Of a DNA stretch of 64,000 nt, positions 46,607 through 56,055 are shown piece after piece (within the stretch, counting starts at the first letter, position 1; every line of letters begins with the position of its first letter). The notes under the pieces were generated by a model, which was given only the letters and a program-made list of their open reading frames with translations, ran no database searches and was not told the origin of the DNA. Source of the stretch: Granulosicoccus sp963833195 (GTDB lineage Bacteria > Pseudomonadota > Gammaproteobacteria > Granulosicoccales > Granulosicoccaceae); NCBI GenBank assembly GCA_963833195.1, contig CAWHXF010000027.1:124001-188000 (forward strand). Direction: 5' to 3'. Position numbers and translations under genes: made by a program.

Positions 46607-47122
46607 GTGTCCCGCTACCGTCCGCCCGCCCCGGCATCCTCGCCCTACGTCACGCGCGCGGGCTACGAGCGGCTCGTCGCCGAACAGTCGGCGCTGTGGG
46701 CGCGGCGCAAGGACGTCGTCGCCGCGCTGTCGGCCGCGGCCGCGGAGGGCGATCGTTCCGAGAACGCCGAGTACCAGTACCGCAAGAGGGAGCTCGCCGG
46801 CATCGATCGGCGCATCCGCTACCTGCAGCGCAGGCTGCCGAAGCTCGACGTGATCGACCTGCGCGCGGGCGGGGATACGGTGCGCTTCGGTGCGGGCGTG
46901 AGCCTGGAAGTGGAGGGCGAGGGCCTGACCGACGACGAACGGCTGTACGTGCGCATCGTCGGCGCCGACGAGATCGATCCCGCGACGCGCTCGATCAGCA
47001 TCGACTCGCCGCTGGCGCGCGCCCTCGTCGGCAAGCGGGTGGACGACGAGGTGGAGATCGTCGTCGAGGGCAGGCGACTTCACTATTCCGTCCTCGACAT
47101 CGCCTGGGAAGGCGCCGATTGA
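46607..47122 (+). CDS. greB: Transcript cleavage factor GreB
   Basis: A 171-residue factor that enters the RNA polymerase secondary channel and stimulates cleavage of backtracked RNA. It has an N-terminal coiled coil with the acidic tip EGDRSENAEYQYRKREL and the GreB-type IDRRIRYLQRRLPKLDVID, then a C-terminal FKBP-like domain with ISIDSPLARALVGKRVDDEV. The start is GTG 46607, three bases after the pseudogene stop. The last 40 bases overlap the convergent glycosylase gene. Confidence 0.92.
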   Translation: MSRYRPPAPASSPYVTRAGYERLVAEQSALWARRKDVVAALSAAAAEGDRSENAEYQYRKRELAGIDRRIRYLQRRLPKLDVIDLRAGGDTVRFGAGVSLEVEGEGLTDDERLYVRIVGADEIDPATRSISIDSPLARALVGKRVDDEVEIVVEGRRLHYSVLDIAWEGAD

Positions 47123-48387
47123 GGCGGCAGCGCGTCGCACGCCGAGGCGCCCGCGAAGCGCGCGAGCCGCTGCAGCTCGCGCTCGATGCGCGCGGTGCGC
47201 GCCTTGCCCGTGGCGACGTGGGGCTCCGGCCACCAGCGCGTCACGCGCAACCGATCCGCGTCCCGGTCCACGCGCGCCTCGAGCCTGCCGATGAAGCGCG
47301 TGCCCTCGAGCACCGGGTACACGTACCAGCCGTAGCGGCGCTTCGCCTCGGGCACGTAGATCTCGATGCGGTAGTCGAAGCCGAACACCCGCTTCAGCCG
47401 CGCGCGGTCGCGCACCAGCGGGTCGAATGGGTTCAGCACGCGCGTGCGCGTGCCCGGCGCGCGCGCGGCCGCGTCGCGCTCGGCCCGTGCCGCGAGACCC
47501 GCCGGCGCGATGGCCCGGTAGGCGCTGCCGTCGGCGCAGGCGATGCGCACCGGCTCCAGCTCGTCGCCGCGCGCGCGTAGCCAGGCTTGCACTTCGTCCA
47601 GGCTGCAGGCCTCCCAGAAGCGCTTGATCTCGCCGGGGGTCGCGACCCCGAGCCGCTCGAGCGCCATCTCGCACAGGCGCTCGACCTGCGCGTCCTCGTC
47701 GCGCTGCTCGGCGAGCACCTGCGCGGGCAGCACGCGCTCGACGAGGTCGTAGTACTTCGCGAAGCGCTTGCGGCCGCTCACCGCGAGCGTGCCGGCGAGC
47801 CAGGCCCATTCGAGCGCGATCTTGTGCGGCGGGCGCATCCAGGCGTGCACGCTGCGATCGGCGGGCGGGCCGTCGAAGTCGGCCGAGCACAACGGACCCT
47901 CGTCGCGGATGCGCGCCAGCACCGCCGCGCGGCCGGCCTCGTCGGGCAGCGCGCTGCCCCACGATCCGCGCGCGTAGCGCTCGGCGCGCAGTCGCCGCGC
48001 GCGCGACCACCACGGCCACAGCGACACCGGCAGGATCGCCGCGTCGTGCGTGAAATGCTCGTAGACCTCGCGTCGGCGGCTCAGCAACGTGTCGAGCCGG
48101 GCGGGCCGGTAATCGACGTGGCGGCTCCAGAGGATGTGATCGTGCGCGCGCGCCACGGGCGCCAGCGGGTCGAGCTGCACCATGCCGAGCCGCTCGATGG
48201 TGCGCAGCAGCGTGACGGAGGTCGTGCGCGACGCCGGCGCGTCCGCCAGCCCCGCGCGCTCGATCAGGAGCGCGCGCGCGGCGGCGTTGGACAGCGCGAC
48301 GGGCGTCAGATGCCGTCGCTCGCGCGATGCGGCGCGCCGCTCGCGCCGACGACCGGCTTCAACGTGCCGTGGGCGCGGAAGTGCCAC
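47083..48387 (-). CDS. YcaQ-like winged-helix DNA glycosylase
   Basis: A 434-residue protein of the HTH_42 family, whose characterised members (E. coli YcaQ, AlkX/AZL types) unhook interstrand DNA crosslinks. Seen here: TLLRTIERLGMVQLDPLAPV, ARAHDHILWSRHVDYRPARLD, YEHFTHDAAILPVSLWP and the catalytic-type region NPFDPLVRDRARLKRVFGFDYRIE followed by RRYGWYVYPVL. Homology begins near LTPVALSNAAAR. The nearest start codon upstream is GTG 48387, which adds about 27 Arg-rich residues, so the true start is uncertain. The C-terminus overlaps greB. Confidence 0.8.
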   Translation of the reverse strand: MALPRPRHVEAGRRRERRAASRERRHLTPVALSNAAARALLIERAGLADAPASRTTSVTLLRTIERLGMVQLDPLAPVARAHDHILWSRHVDYRPARLDTLLSRRREVYEHFTHDAAILPVSLWPWWSRARRLRAERYARGSWGSALPDEAGRAAVLARIRDEGPLCSADFDGPPADRSVHAWMRPPHKIALEWAWLAGTLAVSGRKRFAKYYDLVERVLPAQVLAEQRDEDAQVERLCEMALERLGVATPGEIKRFWEACSLDEVQAWLRARGDELEPVRIACADGSAYRAIAPAGLAARAERDAAARAPGTRTRVLNPFDPLVRDRARLKRVFGFDYRIEIYVPEAKRRYGWYVYPVLEGTRFIGRLEARVDRDADRLRVTRWWPEPHVATGKARTARIERELQRLARFAGASACDALPPQSAPSQAMSRTE

Positions 48388-48510
48388 GCGACGATGTAGG
48401 TTGGAAACGGGCGAGCACGGGCGGCAGTGTACGCATGACCACGCACCCCTTCGGCGGCGCAAGGCCGTGGCGGCGTGCGCCCCCGCGCGCCCGCGTGACA
48501 CACTCCGCGC

Positions 48511-49149
48511 ATGCGCAGCGACGACCCCTTCGCCGAACCCGACGCGGGTCACGTCCTCTACTTCGGCTACGGCTCGCTCGTGAACCGCGCCACGCGCCCC
48601 GACGGCGAGCGGGCGTGGCCCGCGACCCTGCGAGGGTGGCGCCGCACCTGGAACCATCGGGTGCCGGCGAGCGATGCGCGCATCGCCTGCACCTCGCTGT
48701 CCATCGACCCGGCGATCGAGGGCGACGTCATCGCGGGCGTCGTGGTGCGCATGCCGCTCGCCGCGCTTCCCGGGCTCGACGCGCGCGAGGCCAACTACGA
48801 TCGGCTGGCGCTGCCGATGGCCGCGTTCGGGCTCCCGCCCGGGCTCGCCGCGCGCTCGGGCGGCGAACGCGTGTACGCGTACCGCTCGGTGGCGGCGCGC
48901 CGGGAGCCCGCCGGTGCCGCGCACCCGATCCTCGCGAGCTACGTCGACTGCATCATGGCCGGCTATCTCGAGCGCCACGGCGAGGCCGGCCTGCGCGACT
49001 GGATCGCGAGCACCGATGGCTGGGAGGCGCCGCGCCTGGACGACCGCGCCGACCCCGCCTACCCGCGCGCCGTGCGCCTGCCGGCCGCGCTGCTCGAACG
49101 CTTCGACGCGCTGCTACCATCGGCGCCCGTGCAGAGAGCTCCCGCATGA
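48511..49149 (+). CDS. Gamma-glutamylcyclotransferase family protein
   Basis: A 212-residue cytoplasmic protein of the GGCT fold, which cyclises gamma-glutamyl peptides to 5-oxoproline. The substrate-binding motif YFGYGSLVN is at residues 17-25, and the likely catalytic Glu lies in DAREANYDR (about residue 94). It ends with SYVDCIMAGYL, which matches related family members. The actual substrate is unknown. It starts a three-gene operon: its stop overlaps the DUF3581 gene start (ATGA). Confidence 0.82.
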   Translation: MRSDDPFAEPDAGHVLYFGYGSLVNRATRPDGERAWPATLRGWRRTWNHRVPASDARIACTSLSIDPAIEGDVIAGVVVRMPLAALPGLDAREANYDRLALPMAAFGLPPGLAARSGGERVYAYRSVAARREPAGAAHPILASYVDCIMAGYLERHGEAGLRDWIASTDGWEAPRLDDRADPAYPRAVRLPAALLERFDALLPSAPVQRAPA

Positions 49150-49982
49150 CCCCCAGCCGTTACGCCGATCTCGTCCCGCAGGCCGCCGGTGCCGCGCGCC
49201 TCGGCTTCGACGAGGGTCGGGCGAGCGCGTTCGCCAAGGGCGTGGCCGGCGACTTCAATCCGCTGCACGACCCCGGCGACAGACGCTTCTGCGTGCCCGG
49301 GGACCTGCTGTTCGCGCTGCTGCTGGAACACTACGGGCTGTACCGCGAGACCTCCGTGGGCTTCGCCAGCATGGTGGGCGCCGACGCCGAGCTGACGCTG
49401 CCCGTGCTGGCCGGTGCCGACGGGCGTGGCGGGCCGAGCGACGCCGGCGGGACCGGTGACGCGGCCGGGGTCGGCAAGACGGGCGGGCCCGGTGAGGCGG
49501 GCGGGGTCGTGCACGTGGCCGACGCCCGCGGGCGGCAGGTGCTGTCGTTCTTCGCCGCCGGGGGACGCACGGGCACGCACGCCCTCGTCGCCGCGCTCAC
49601 GCTCGAGTACGTTCGCTTCTCGGGGCGGACCTTTCCCGAGATCCTCGTGCCGCTGATGCGCGAGCAGGGCGTCATGGTCAATCCCGAGCGTCCGCTGATC
49701 ATCTACAAGGACATGGCCATCCGCATGGACGCCGCGCCCGGCGCCGATGCCGTGCCCGTGCTGAAGGACGGCGAGCACCGGCTCGCCGTGACGAACCGGA
49801 AGGGCGTGGCGAGCATCCGCTTCGCGATCGTGGACGCGGCGAACGGGGACGCCAGGCTCGGCGAGGGCGAGAAGAACTTCGTGCTGGGTGGCCTGCGCGA
49901 GCACGACGACGACACGGTGACGGCGCTGGTCGCGGAGTACGACGCCCGCCGCGCGGCGTGGCGGGAGGAGGCGGGGGCATGA
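49146..49982 (+). CDS. DUF3581 family protein
   Basis: A 278-residue cytoplasmic protein of a family of unknown function found mainly in Gammaproteobacteria. Recognised by SAFAKGVAGDFNPLHD, RRFCVPGDLLFALLLEHYGL and the late KNFVLGGLREHDDD. A Gly-rich stretch at about residues 94-118 (GGPSDAGGTGDAAGV...) sits between the conserved parts and looks like a low-complexity insertion. Translationally coupled on both sides (ATGA with the cyclotransferase, ATGA with the SDR). Confidence 0.8.
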   Translation: MTPSRYADLVPQAAGAARLGFDEGRASAFAKGVAGDFNPLHDPGDRRFCVPGDLLFALLLEHYGLYRETSVGFASMVGADAELTLPVLAGADGRGGPSDAGGTGDAAGVGKTGGPGEAGGVVHVADARGRQVLSFFAAGGRTGTHALVAALTLEYVRFSGRTFPEILVPLMREQGVMVNPERPLIIYKDMAIRMDAAPGADAVPVLKDGEHRLAVTNRKGVASIRFAIVDAANGDARLGEGEKNFVLGGLREHDDDTVTALVAEYDARRAAWREEAGA

Positions 49983-50737
49983 GGGTCGACGACACTCTCG
50001 TCGCCGTGGTCACGGGCGGCGCATCGGGTCTGGGGGCGGGCACGGTCGCGCTGCTGCGCGAGGCGGGCGCCACGGTCACGAGCGTGGACCTGCCGGGCGG
50101 CGAGTCGGCCGCCGCGGCCCTCGGCGCCGACTTCCAGGGCTGCGACGTCACCGACGCGGACGCGGTGGCCGCCATGGTGCGGCGCACGGTGGACGCGCAC
50201 GGCGCACCCGGGCTCGTCGTGAGCTGCGCGGGCATCGCCCCGGCGCAACGCACCGTCACGCGCTCGGGCGCGCACGACGCGGCGCTGTTCGCGAAGGTGG
50301 TGGCCGTGAACCTCGTGGGCACCTTCCTCGTGGCTTCGGGCTTCGCCGAGCACATGGTGGCGCGCGAGCCCGGCGAGGACGGCGAGCGCGGGCTCATCGT
50401 GAACACGGCTTCCGTCGCCGCGTTCGACGGCCAGATCGGGCAGGCCGCCTACGCCTCGTCGAAGGCCGGCGTCGCGGGGCTCACGCTGCCGATGGCGCGC
50501 GACCTGTCCTCGCTCGGCGTGCGCGTCATGACGATCGCGCCCGGCATCTTCGGCACGCCCATGGTCACGGGCATGCCCGAGGACGTGCAGGCGAGCCTCG
50601 CGGCGCAGGTGCCGTTCCCGAAGCGGCTCGGCACGCCGGCCGACTACGCGGCGCTGGTGGTGCACCTGGCCACCAACCGCATGCTGAACGGCGAGACCAT
50701 CCGGCTCGACGGCGCCATCCGGATGGGCATGAAGTAG
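49979..50737 (+). CDS. SDR dehydrogenase, type-2 3-hydroxyacyl-CoA dehydrogenase-like
   Basis: A 252-residue classical SDR. The glycine motif is TGGASGLG (12-19), CAG lies at 83-85, and the catalytic set is S145, Y158 and K162 (YASSK). Segments GFAEHMV, GERGLIVNTASVAAFDGQIG and TIAPGIFGTPM place it close to HSD10-type enzymes that act on 3-hydroxy-2-methylbutyryl-CoA and short acyl-CoAs. ATG 49979 overlaps the DUF3581 stop. Unlike the SDR at 6732, its active site is complete. Confidence 0.85.
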   Translation: MRVDDTLVAVVTGGASGLGAGTVALLREAGATVTSVDLPGGESAAAALGADFQGCDVTDADAVAAMVRRTVDAHGAPGLVVSCAGIAPAQRTVTRSGAHDAALFAKVVAVNLVGTFLVASGFAEHMVAREPGEDGERGLIVNTASVAAFDGQIGQAAYASSKAGVAGLTLPMARDLSSLGVRVMTIAPGIFGTPMVTGMPEDVQASLAAQVPFPKRLGTPADYAALVVHLATNRMLNGETIRLDGAIRMGMK

Positions 50738-50790
50738 GGGCTCGAACCCTCGAGCAGCAATCACCACGTTCGCACGGAGGCGAATACACG

Positions 50791-52659
50791 ATGACACCAC
50801 CACTTCCAGGCCGGTACCCAGGCATGACCCCAAGCGCGCTCGACGTACTGCGCGACACCTACGGCTACAGCGACTTTCGCGGCGAGCAGGCGGACATCGT
50901 CGATGCCGTGGTCGCCGGGCACGACGCGCTCGTGCTCATGCCGACGGGCGGCGGCAAGTCGCTGTGCTACCAGATCCCGGCGCTGGTGCGTCCGGGCACC
51001 GGCGTGGTGGTCTCGCCGCTGATCGCCCTGATGCAGGACCAGGTGGACGCGCTGCGCGCGCTCGACATCCGCGCGGAGTTCATCAACTCCTCGCTGCACC
51101 ACTCGGAGATCGCCGACATCGAGCGCCGCCTCGTGGCGGGCGACATCGATCTGCTGTACGTCGCCCCCGAGCGGCTGCTCATGCCGCAGATGCTCGCGCT
51201 GCTGGAGCGGCTCTCGGGCGACGGCGCGCTCGCGCTCTTCGCCATCGACGAGGCGCACTGCGTGTCGCAGTGGGGCCACGACTTCAGGAAGGAGTACATG
51301 GGGCTCTCGATCCTCGCCGAGCGCTTCCCCGACGTGCCGCGCATCGCGCTCACCGCGACCGCCGACGCGCGCACCCGCGAGGAGATCGCGAGCAACCTCT
51401 CGCTGCAGGACGCCAGGCGGTTCGTCTCGGGGTTCGATCGGCCGAACATCCGCTACGCGATCGGCGAGCCCGACAACGCGCGCGAGACCATGCTCGACTT
51501 CCTGGACAAGCACCATCCCGGGGATGCGGGCATCGTCTACTGCCTGTCCAGGAAGAAGGTCGACGAGACCGCCGCGTGGCTCGTCAAGCGCGGCCGCGCC
51601 GCGGTGCCGTACCACGCGGGCCTGGACGCCGCGACGCGCGAGGCGCACCAGCGCCGCTTCCTGCGCGAGGACGGGCTCGTGGTGGTGGCCACCATCGCGT
51701 TCGGCATGGGCATCGACAAGCCGGACGTGCGCTTCGTGTGCCACCTGAACCTGCCGAAGAGCGTGGAGGCCTACTACCAGGAGACGGGTCGGGCGGGGCG
51801 CGACGGTCAGCCGAGCAACGCGTGGATGGCCTACGGGCTGCAGGACGTCGTGAACCTGCGCTCGATGATGGCCAAGAGCGATGCCGACGAAGTGCACAAG
51901 CGCGCCGAGCAGCAAAAACTCGAGTCGATGCTGGGCCTCGCCGAACTCATCACCTGCCGGCGCCAGGCGCTGCTGGGCTACTTCGGGGACACCCTCGACG
52001 CCCCCGACGGCAAGTGCGGCAACTGCGACAACTGCCTGTCCCCGCCGGACGTCTGGGACGGCACGGTGTCCGCGCAGAAGGCGCTGTCCGCCGTCTACCG
52101 CACCGACCAGCGCTTCGGCGTGAACTACCTGATCGACGTGCTGCTGGGCAAGCCGAACGAGCGCGTGCAGCGCTTCGGCCACGATCGGCTCGCGGTGTAC
52201 GGCATCGGCACCGAGCACGACGCCGTCGAGTGGCGCGGCATCTACCGCCAGCTCATCGCGCGCGGTCTCCTGGCGGCCAACGACGTCGGCTCGGTGATGC
52301 TGACCGAGGCGTCGCGCCCGGTGCTCAAGGGCGAGACCGTGCTGCACCTGAGGCGCCCGAGGAAGGGCACCAGGGCCGCGCGCACGCGCAGTCGTGCCGG
52401 CGTGGGCGGCTCGCGCGCCGCGGCCACGGTCGAGGCCGGGGACCGGCCGCTGTTCGAGGCATTGAGGGCGCTGAGAAAGCGGCTTTCGGACACCGCGGGC
52501 GTGCCGGCCTACGTGGTCTTCGCCGACTCCACGCTCATCGACATGACCGCCGCCAAGCCGTCGGACAGCGACGAGATGGCGCAGGTCTCGGGCGTGGGCA
52601 AGGCGAAGCTCGAGCGCTACGGCGAGGACTTCCTGGGCGTCATCCGCGAGTACCGCTGA
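50791..52659 (+). CDS. recQ: ATP-dependent DNA helicase RecQ
   Basis: A 622-residue 3'-5' helicase for recombination and replication-fork repair. Walker A is MPTGGGKS (50-57), the DEAH-box region is AIDEAHCVSQWGHDFR, and motif VI is QETGRAGRDG. Zinc ligands lie in CRRQALLGYF...CGNCDNC, then a winged helix and an HRDC domain (about 545-622). ATG 50791 has GGAGG ten bases upstream; ATG 50824 is an alternative without a good site. Confidence 0.95.
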   Translation: MTPPLPGRYPGMTPSALDVLRDTYGYSDFRGEQADIVDAVVAGHDALVLMPTGGGKSLCYQIPALVRPGTGVVVSPLIALMQDQVDALRALDIRAEFINSSLHHSEIADIERRLVAGDIDLLYVAPERLLMPQMLALLERLSGDGALALFAIDEAHCVSQWGHDFRKEYMGLSILAERFPDVPRIALTATADARTREEIASNLSLQDARRFVSGFDRPNIRYAIGEPDNARETMLDFLDKHHPGDAGIVYCLSRKKVDETAAWLVKRGRAAVPYHAGLDAATREAHQRRFLREDGLVVVATIAFGMGIDKPDVRFVCHLNLPKSVEAYYQETGRAGRDGQPSNAWMAYGLQDVVNLRSMMAKSDADEVHKRAEQQKLESMLGLAELITCRRQALLGYFGDTLDAPDGKCGNCDNCLSPPDVWDGTVSAQKALSAVYRTDQRFGVNYLIDVLLGKPNERVQRFGHDRLAVYGIGTEHDAVEWRGIYRQLIARGLLAANDVGSVMLTEASRPVLKGETVLHLRRPRKGTRAARTRSRAGVGGSRAAATVEAGDRPLFEALRALRKRLSDTAGVPAYVVFADSTLIDMTAAKPSDSDEMAQVSGVGKAKLERYGEDFLGVIREYR

Positions 52660-52660
52660 G

Positions 52661-53737
52661 TCACCGCGAGCCGTCCACGGGGGCCGGGCCCTCGATGCCG
52701 CCCTGCAACCGGTCGGGCGCGGCGGCGCGGCCGCGTCCGGGCAGCAGGCGTCGCACGCGCTCGGCCCGCAGCAGCCAGTTGTCGATGGTGAAGTGCACCA
52801 CGAGCCCGACGAGCGTGCACGCGATGCACGCCAGCAGCACGAAGGCCCAGGCGGCCGATGCACCGTTGCCCAGGGCGGCGCTCACCGGCGGCAGCAGCAG
52901 CTTGTTCGCGGCGCCCAGCACGAAGATGTGCGACAGGTACAGCGCGTAGGACGAGTCCCCCAGCAGCGTGGCCCAGCGCAGGTTCGGTGCGCGCACCGCG
53001 AGCGTGCCGGCCACCACGAGCAGTGCGGGCAGCGACAACGAAACGAAATGCGGCCATCCGGTGCCGTACATGAGCCACAGCGAGCCGACGACCAGCAACG
53101 AGGCGCCGGCGACGGGCGGCAGCGTCCAGCCGCGCCGCCACGCGACGGCGAGCCCCATGCCGAGCGCGAACTCGAACACCACGGTCTCGCGGTGGAACAC
53201 GAGCAGCGCCGCATCGCCCGGCAGCGCGTGCGCGACGCCCCACACCAGGACGATGGCGGCGACCGTCGCCGCGACGCGCCAGCGCGCGGGCGCGAACAGC
53301 GACAGCGCGAACAGCACGTAGAAGTACATCTCGTAGTTCAGCGACCAACCCGGCGCGACGATGGGCCACAGCGCGCCCGGATGCGCGGCGCTCTCGTGGG
53401 GCCAGAAGGCGAGGCTCGCCGCGAGCGAGCCGAGGTCGAACACGCTGTTCCTGAACAGCCCCGGCAGCACCAGCAGGATGGCGGCCATCGCGAGCGTGAA
53501 GAACCAGTACAGCGGCACCACGCGGCGCACGCGGTTCAGCATGAACCGACCGGGCGTGTCCTCGGGTCGTGCGATCCAGACCATGATGAAGCCCGAGATC
53601 ACGAAGAACACGTCCACCCCGAACGCGCCGCCCTGCGGCAGGAGCTCCGCGTACGCGGGCACCTGCGCGGCCGCGTGGCTGTACACCACGGCGAGCGCGG
53701 CGGCCGCGCGCAGGTACTGGAGGGCGTGCAGTCTCAT
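52661..53737 (-). CDS. Acyltransferase 3 family membrane protein
   Basis: A 358-residue integral membrane protein with about ten hydrophobic helices. It carries the family hallmarks ALAVVYSHA (active-site His), FGVDVFFVISGFIM, LNRVRRVVPLYWFFT and WSLNYEMYFYVLFAL. Such proteins O-acetylate surface sugars using a cytoplasmic acyl donor. It is transcribed directly after the SASA-esterase lipoprotein gene with a 15-base gap, which suggests that acetylation and deacetylation of the same envelope polymer are linked (inference). Confidence 0.85.
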   Translation of the reverse strand: MRLHALQYLRAAAALAVVYSHAAAQVPAYAELLPQGGAFGVDVFFVISGFIMVWIARPEDTPGRFMLNRVRRVVPLYWFFTLAMAAILLVLPGLFRNSVFDLGSLAASLAFWPHESAAHPGALWPIVAPGWSLNYEMYFYVLFALSLFAPARWRVAATVAAIVLVWGVAHALPGDAALLVFHRETVVFEFALGMGLAVAWRRGWTLPPVAGASLLVVGSLWLMYGTGWPHFVSLSLPALLVVAGTLAVRAPNLRWATLLGDSSYALYLSHIFVLGAANKLLLPPVSAALGNGASAAWAFVLLACIACTLVGLVVHFTIDNWLLRAERVRRLLPGRGRAAAPDRLQGGIEGPAPVDGSR

Positions 53738-53752
53738 GCCCGCTCGCGGGCG

Positions 53753-55216
53753 TCAGTCGCCCAGCAGCGAGCGCAGGCGTTCCGCGTAGCGTGCACCCAT
53801 CTCGCGCAGGGCCGTGGCACCGAAGTGCACGCAGCTACCCTCGCCGCACGGGTACGCGGGCGGGATCAGGTCGTCGGCGTTGACGACGGCGCTGAACGGC
53901 ACGATGTCGGCGATGTTGCGGTGCACGTCGTCGACGACGAGCTTGGAGTCGATGAAGGGCACTTGGCTGCCGCGCGCGTCGGTGCCCATGGACATGGTGC
54001 CGACGACGAACGGGACGACCGCGTCGCCCTCGCGCGGACCGGGCAGGATCTCGTCGCGCAGCGAGGCGACCATGGCCTCGATGTTCTCCGCGTAGGCGGC
54101 GGCGCACACCGGATCGCCGACGTCCGCCTCGCCCTGGTGCCACAGGATGCCGCGCAGCACGCCGCCGCGGTCCGCGATGACGTAATTGGCCCGCGCGATG
54201 GCGCGATCGTGCAGCAGCGTGCCGGCGAACGCCGACTCCGGGCGCGGCTCGGCGAGCCAGCCGAGGTCGTCGAAGAGGTTCGTCCCGCGGCTGCAGAAGC
54301 CGGTGTCCGGCCAGGCCGCGGGCACCAGCACGATGTCCGCGGTGGTGGAGTCGAGCATGGACTTCGCGAACGACAGCCCGAGGCCGATGCGCTCCCCGGA
54401 CTTGCCGTCCGCGCCGACGTCGTAGCCGTCGTGCAGCGGATCGAGCGCGAGGGTGTAGTCGGGGTCGGCGACGATGGCGTCGGTATCGGTGAAGTCCGCC
54501 GGGGACGTGAAGTTCGCCGCGTCGTTGCCGGTCACGTTCAACTGGAAGATGCGCGGGTCGGGCGCGTCCGGTTCGCCGGGCCCCGCTTCGCGCGCGTCCA
54601 GCTCGCTGAAGCCGTCCATGTTGCTCTGGCCGACGAGCAGGTACACGTCGGGCGCGGTCGTGGGCTCCACCTCCAGCACGATCTCGGACGATACCGGCGG
54701 GTTGGTGCCGTCGGTGCCGATGACGGTGAGGGTGCGCGTGCCGGGCAGCAGCGGCGCGCTGCCGATCTCGAGCTCGAGCTCCACCGTGGTGGCCGTCTCG
54801 CCGGGCTCGAGGCGCTCGTCGGCGAACGTCCAGTCGAGATCGGCGATGTCGGCGCCGGCGCCCTCGAGGGCGAGCGTGACGGGCAGCTCGTAGCCGTTCT
54901 CGCGGCCGAGCTCGATGGACACGGCGACGGGCGCACCGCCTTCGACGATGCCCACGCTGCGGCTGAGCGTGCGCAGCGTGTAGACGCCGTTGCCCGAGAG
55001 CTCGGACGGTTCGCCGGCCTCGGCCGGGTCCGTCGCGTTGCCGACCGCGTCCGGCGACGCGGCGGCGACATCGTCCTGCTCGCCGCGCGGCTGCAGGTCG
55101 GACTCGCAGCCGGCGAGCGCGAACACGACCGCGAGCGCCGCGAGACGCGCGGCCCGGATGCACGGGCCGGCCGGGACGGGACGCCCCGGGATGAAGGAGG
55201 TGAGCAGGGTGATCAA
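53753..55216 (-). CDS. SASA-type carbohydrate esterase lipoprotein
   Basis: A 487-residue lipoprotein. The signal has lipobox LAGC with Cys37. Residues 75-185 form a Calx-beta-like/Ig-like domain (SRSVGIVEGGAPVAVSIELG). Residues 190-487 are a SASA/SGNH esterase domain with nucleophile S198 in LLVGQSNMDG, WHQGEAD, and His464 in CVHFGATALREMG. This family removes acetyl groups from sugars such as sialic acids or xylans. The start is TTG 55216 without a good ribosome site; no other codon gives a full signal peptide. Confidence 0.78.
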   Translation of the reverse strand: MITLLTSFIPGRPVPAGPCIRAARLAALAVVFALAGCESDLQPRGEQDDVAAASPDAVGNATDPAEAGEPSELSGNGVYTLRTLSRSVGIVEGGAPVAVSIELGRENGYELPVTLALEGAGADIADLDWTFADERLEPGETATTVELELEIGSAPLLPGTRTLTVIGTDGTNPPVSSEIVLEVEPTTAPDVYLLVGQSNMDGFSELDAREAGPGEPDAPDPRIFQLNVTGNDAANFTSPADFTDTDAIVADPDYTLALDPLHDGYDVGADGKSGERIGLGLSFAKSMLDSTTADIVLVPAAWPDTGFCSRGTNLFDDLGWLAEPRPESAFAGTLLHDRAIARANYVIADRGGVLRGILWHQGEADVGDPVCAAAYAENIEAMVASLRDEILPGPREGDAVVPFVVGTMSMGTDARGSQVPFIDSKLVVDDVHRNIADIVPFSAVVNADDLIPPAYPCGEGSCVHFGATALREMGARYAERLRSLLGD

Positions 55217-55443
55217 GGGCGTGTCCGAGGGGGTCGACGGCCGGCTGGCCGGACCCGGTGACGAGTTGCGGTGCAGAGGCCGCCTGCGGCCTCGATGCGA
55301 TGCCGGATCAGTTTAGCACCCGATCTCGAAACTACCTGGTAGGCAGAGTCATTTTGCCGCACTGCAACGCTCCTCCCGCTCCCTCGAGCCATTCGTTCCG
55401 CGCGCGCTGGACAGTGTTGCAGGGGAGGTGTGACGCCGTCGAC
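55217..55443 (+). promoter_or_regulatory. Upstream region of the Mrp operon
   Basis: 227 bases between divergent genes, less GC-rich than the rest at 55310-55370. It contains CTGCAAC (55362-55368) and its inverted copy GTTGCAG (55416-55422), and GGAGGT about fourteen bases before the mrpE ATG. It must hold the promoters of the esterase lipoprotein and the antiporter operon, but I cannot place -35/-10 boxes with confidence. Confidence 0.4.
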
Positions 55444-56055
55444 ATGCTAAGGTCCGCGCGCCTCGCAACGTTGTTCCGGACACCCTGCGACTTGCCGACG
55501 AACCTCGCCGCCCGACTCGCCCTGGTCATGGTGCTGACCTGGTTGCTGCTGTCGGGCCACTTCGATGTGCTGCTGCTCCTGCTCGGGGCGGCCTCGGTCG
55601 CGCTGGTCGTGTGGCTCTCCGTTCGGTTCGGGGCGCTGTCCCACCGCGGTCAGCCGTTGTACTTCCGCCCGCTCGGGCTGCTGCGGTACTGGCTCTGGCT
55701 GTTCGGGCAGATCTTCGCGTCGAACTGGGAGGTCGCGCGCCGCGTGCTCGCCCCCTCGCTGCCCGTGCGGCCGGCGCTGTGCAAGGTCGGCGCCGTGCCG
55801 GACACCGAGCTCGGCGCGGTGATCTACGCCAACTCCATCACCCTCACGCCCGGAACCACCGCCATCGGCTTCACGCCCGAGGGCGAGGTGCTCGTGCACG
55901 CGCTGCACGAGGCGTCGATCGACGAGCTCGAGGCGGGCGAGATGGCGCGGCGCGTGCGCGCCGTGGAGCCGGACCTGCGCGCGATCGATCCGCCGGCCGC
56001 GGGCGGTCTCGGCGGGGGGCGCGGCGCGGCGCGGTACCGCGGCCTGCGCCGATGA
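55444..56055 (+). CDS. mrpE: Mrp antiporter subunit E
   Basis: A 203-residue membrane protein of the MnhE/MrpE family, a subunit of multi-protein cation/proton antiporters. There are two to three N-terminal helices (LALVMVLTWLLLSGHFDVLL), then RYWLWLFGQIFASNWEVARRVL and the family signature GAVIYANSITLTPGTTAI. Start ATG 55444. First gene of a ten-gene coupled operon; its stop overlaps mrpF. Confidence 0.93.
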   Translation: MLRSARLATLFRTPCDLPTNLAARLALVMVLTWLLLSGHFDVLLLLLGAASVALVVWLSVRFGALSHRGQPLYFRPLGLLRYWLWLFGQIFASNWEVARRVLAPSLPVRPALCKVGAVPDTELGAVIYANSITLTPGTTAIGFTPEGEVLVHALHEASIDELEAGEMARRVRAVEPDLRAIDPPAAGGLGGGRGAARYRGLRR

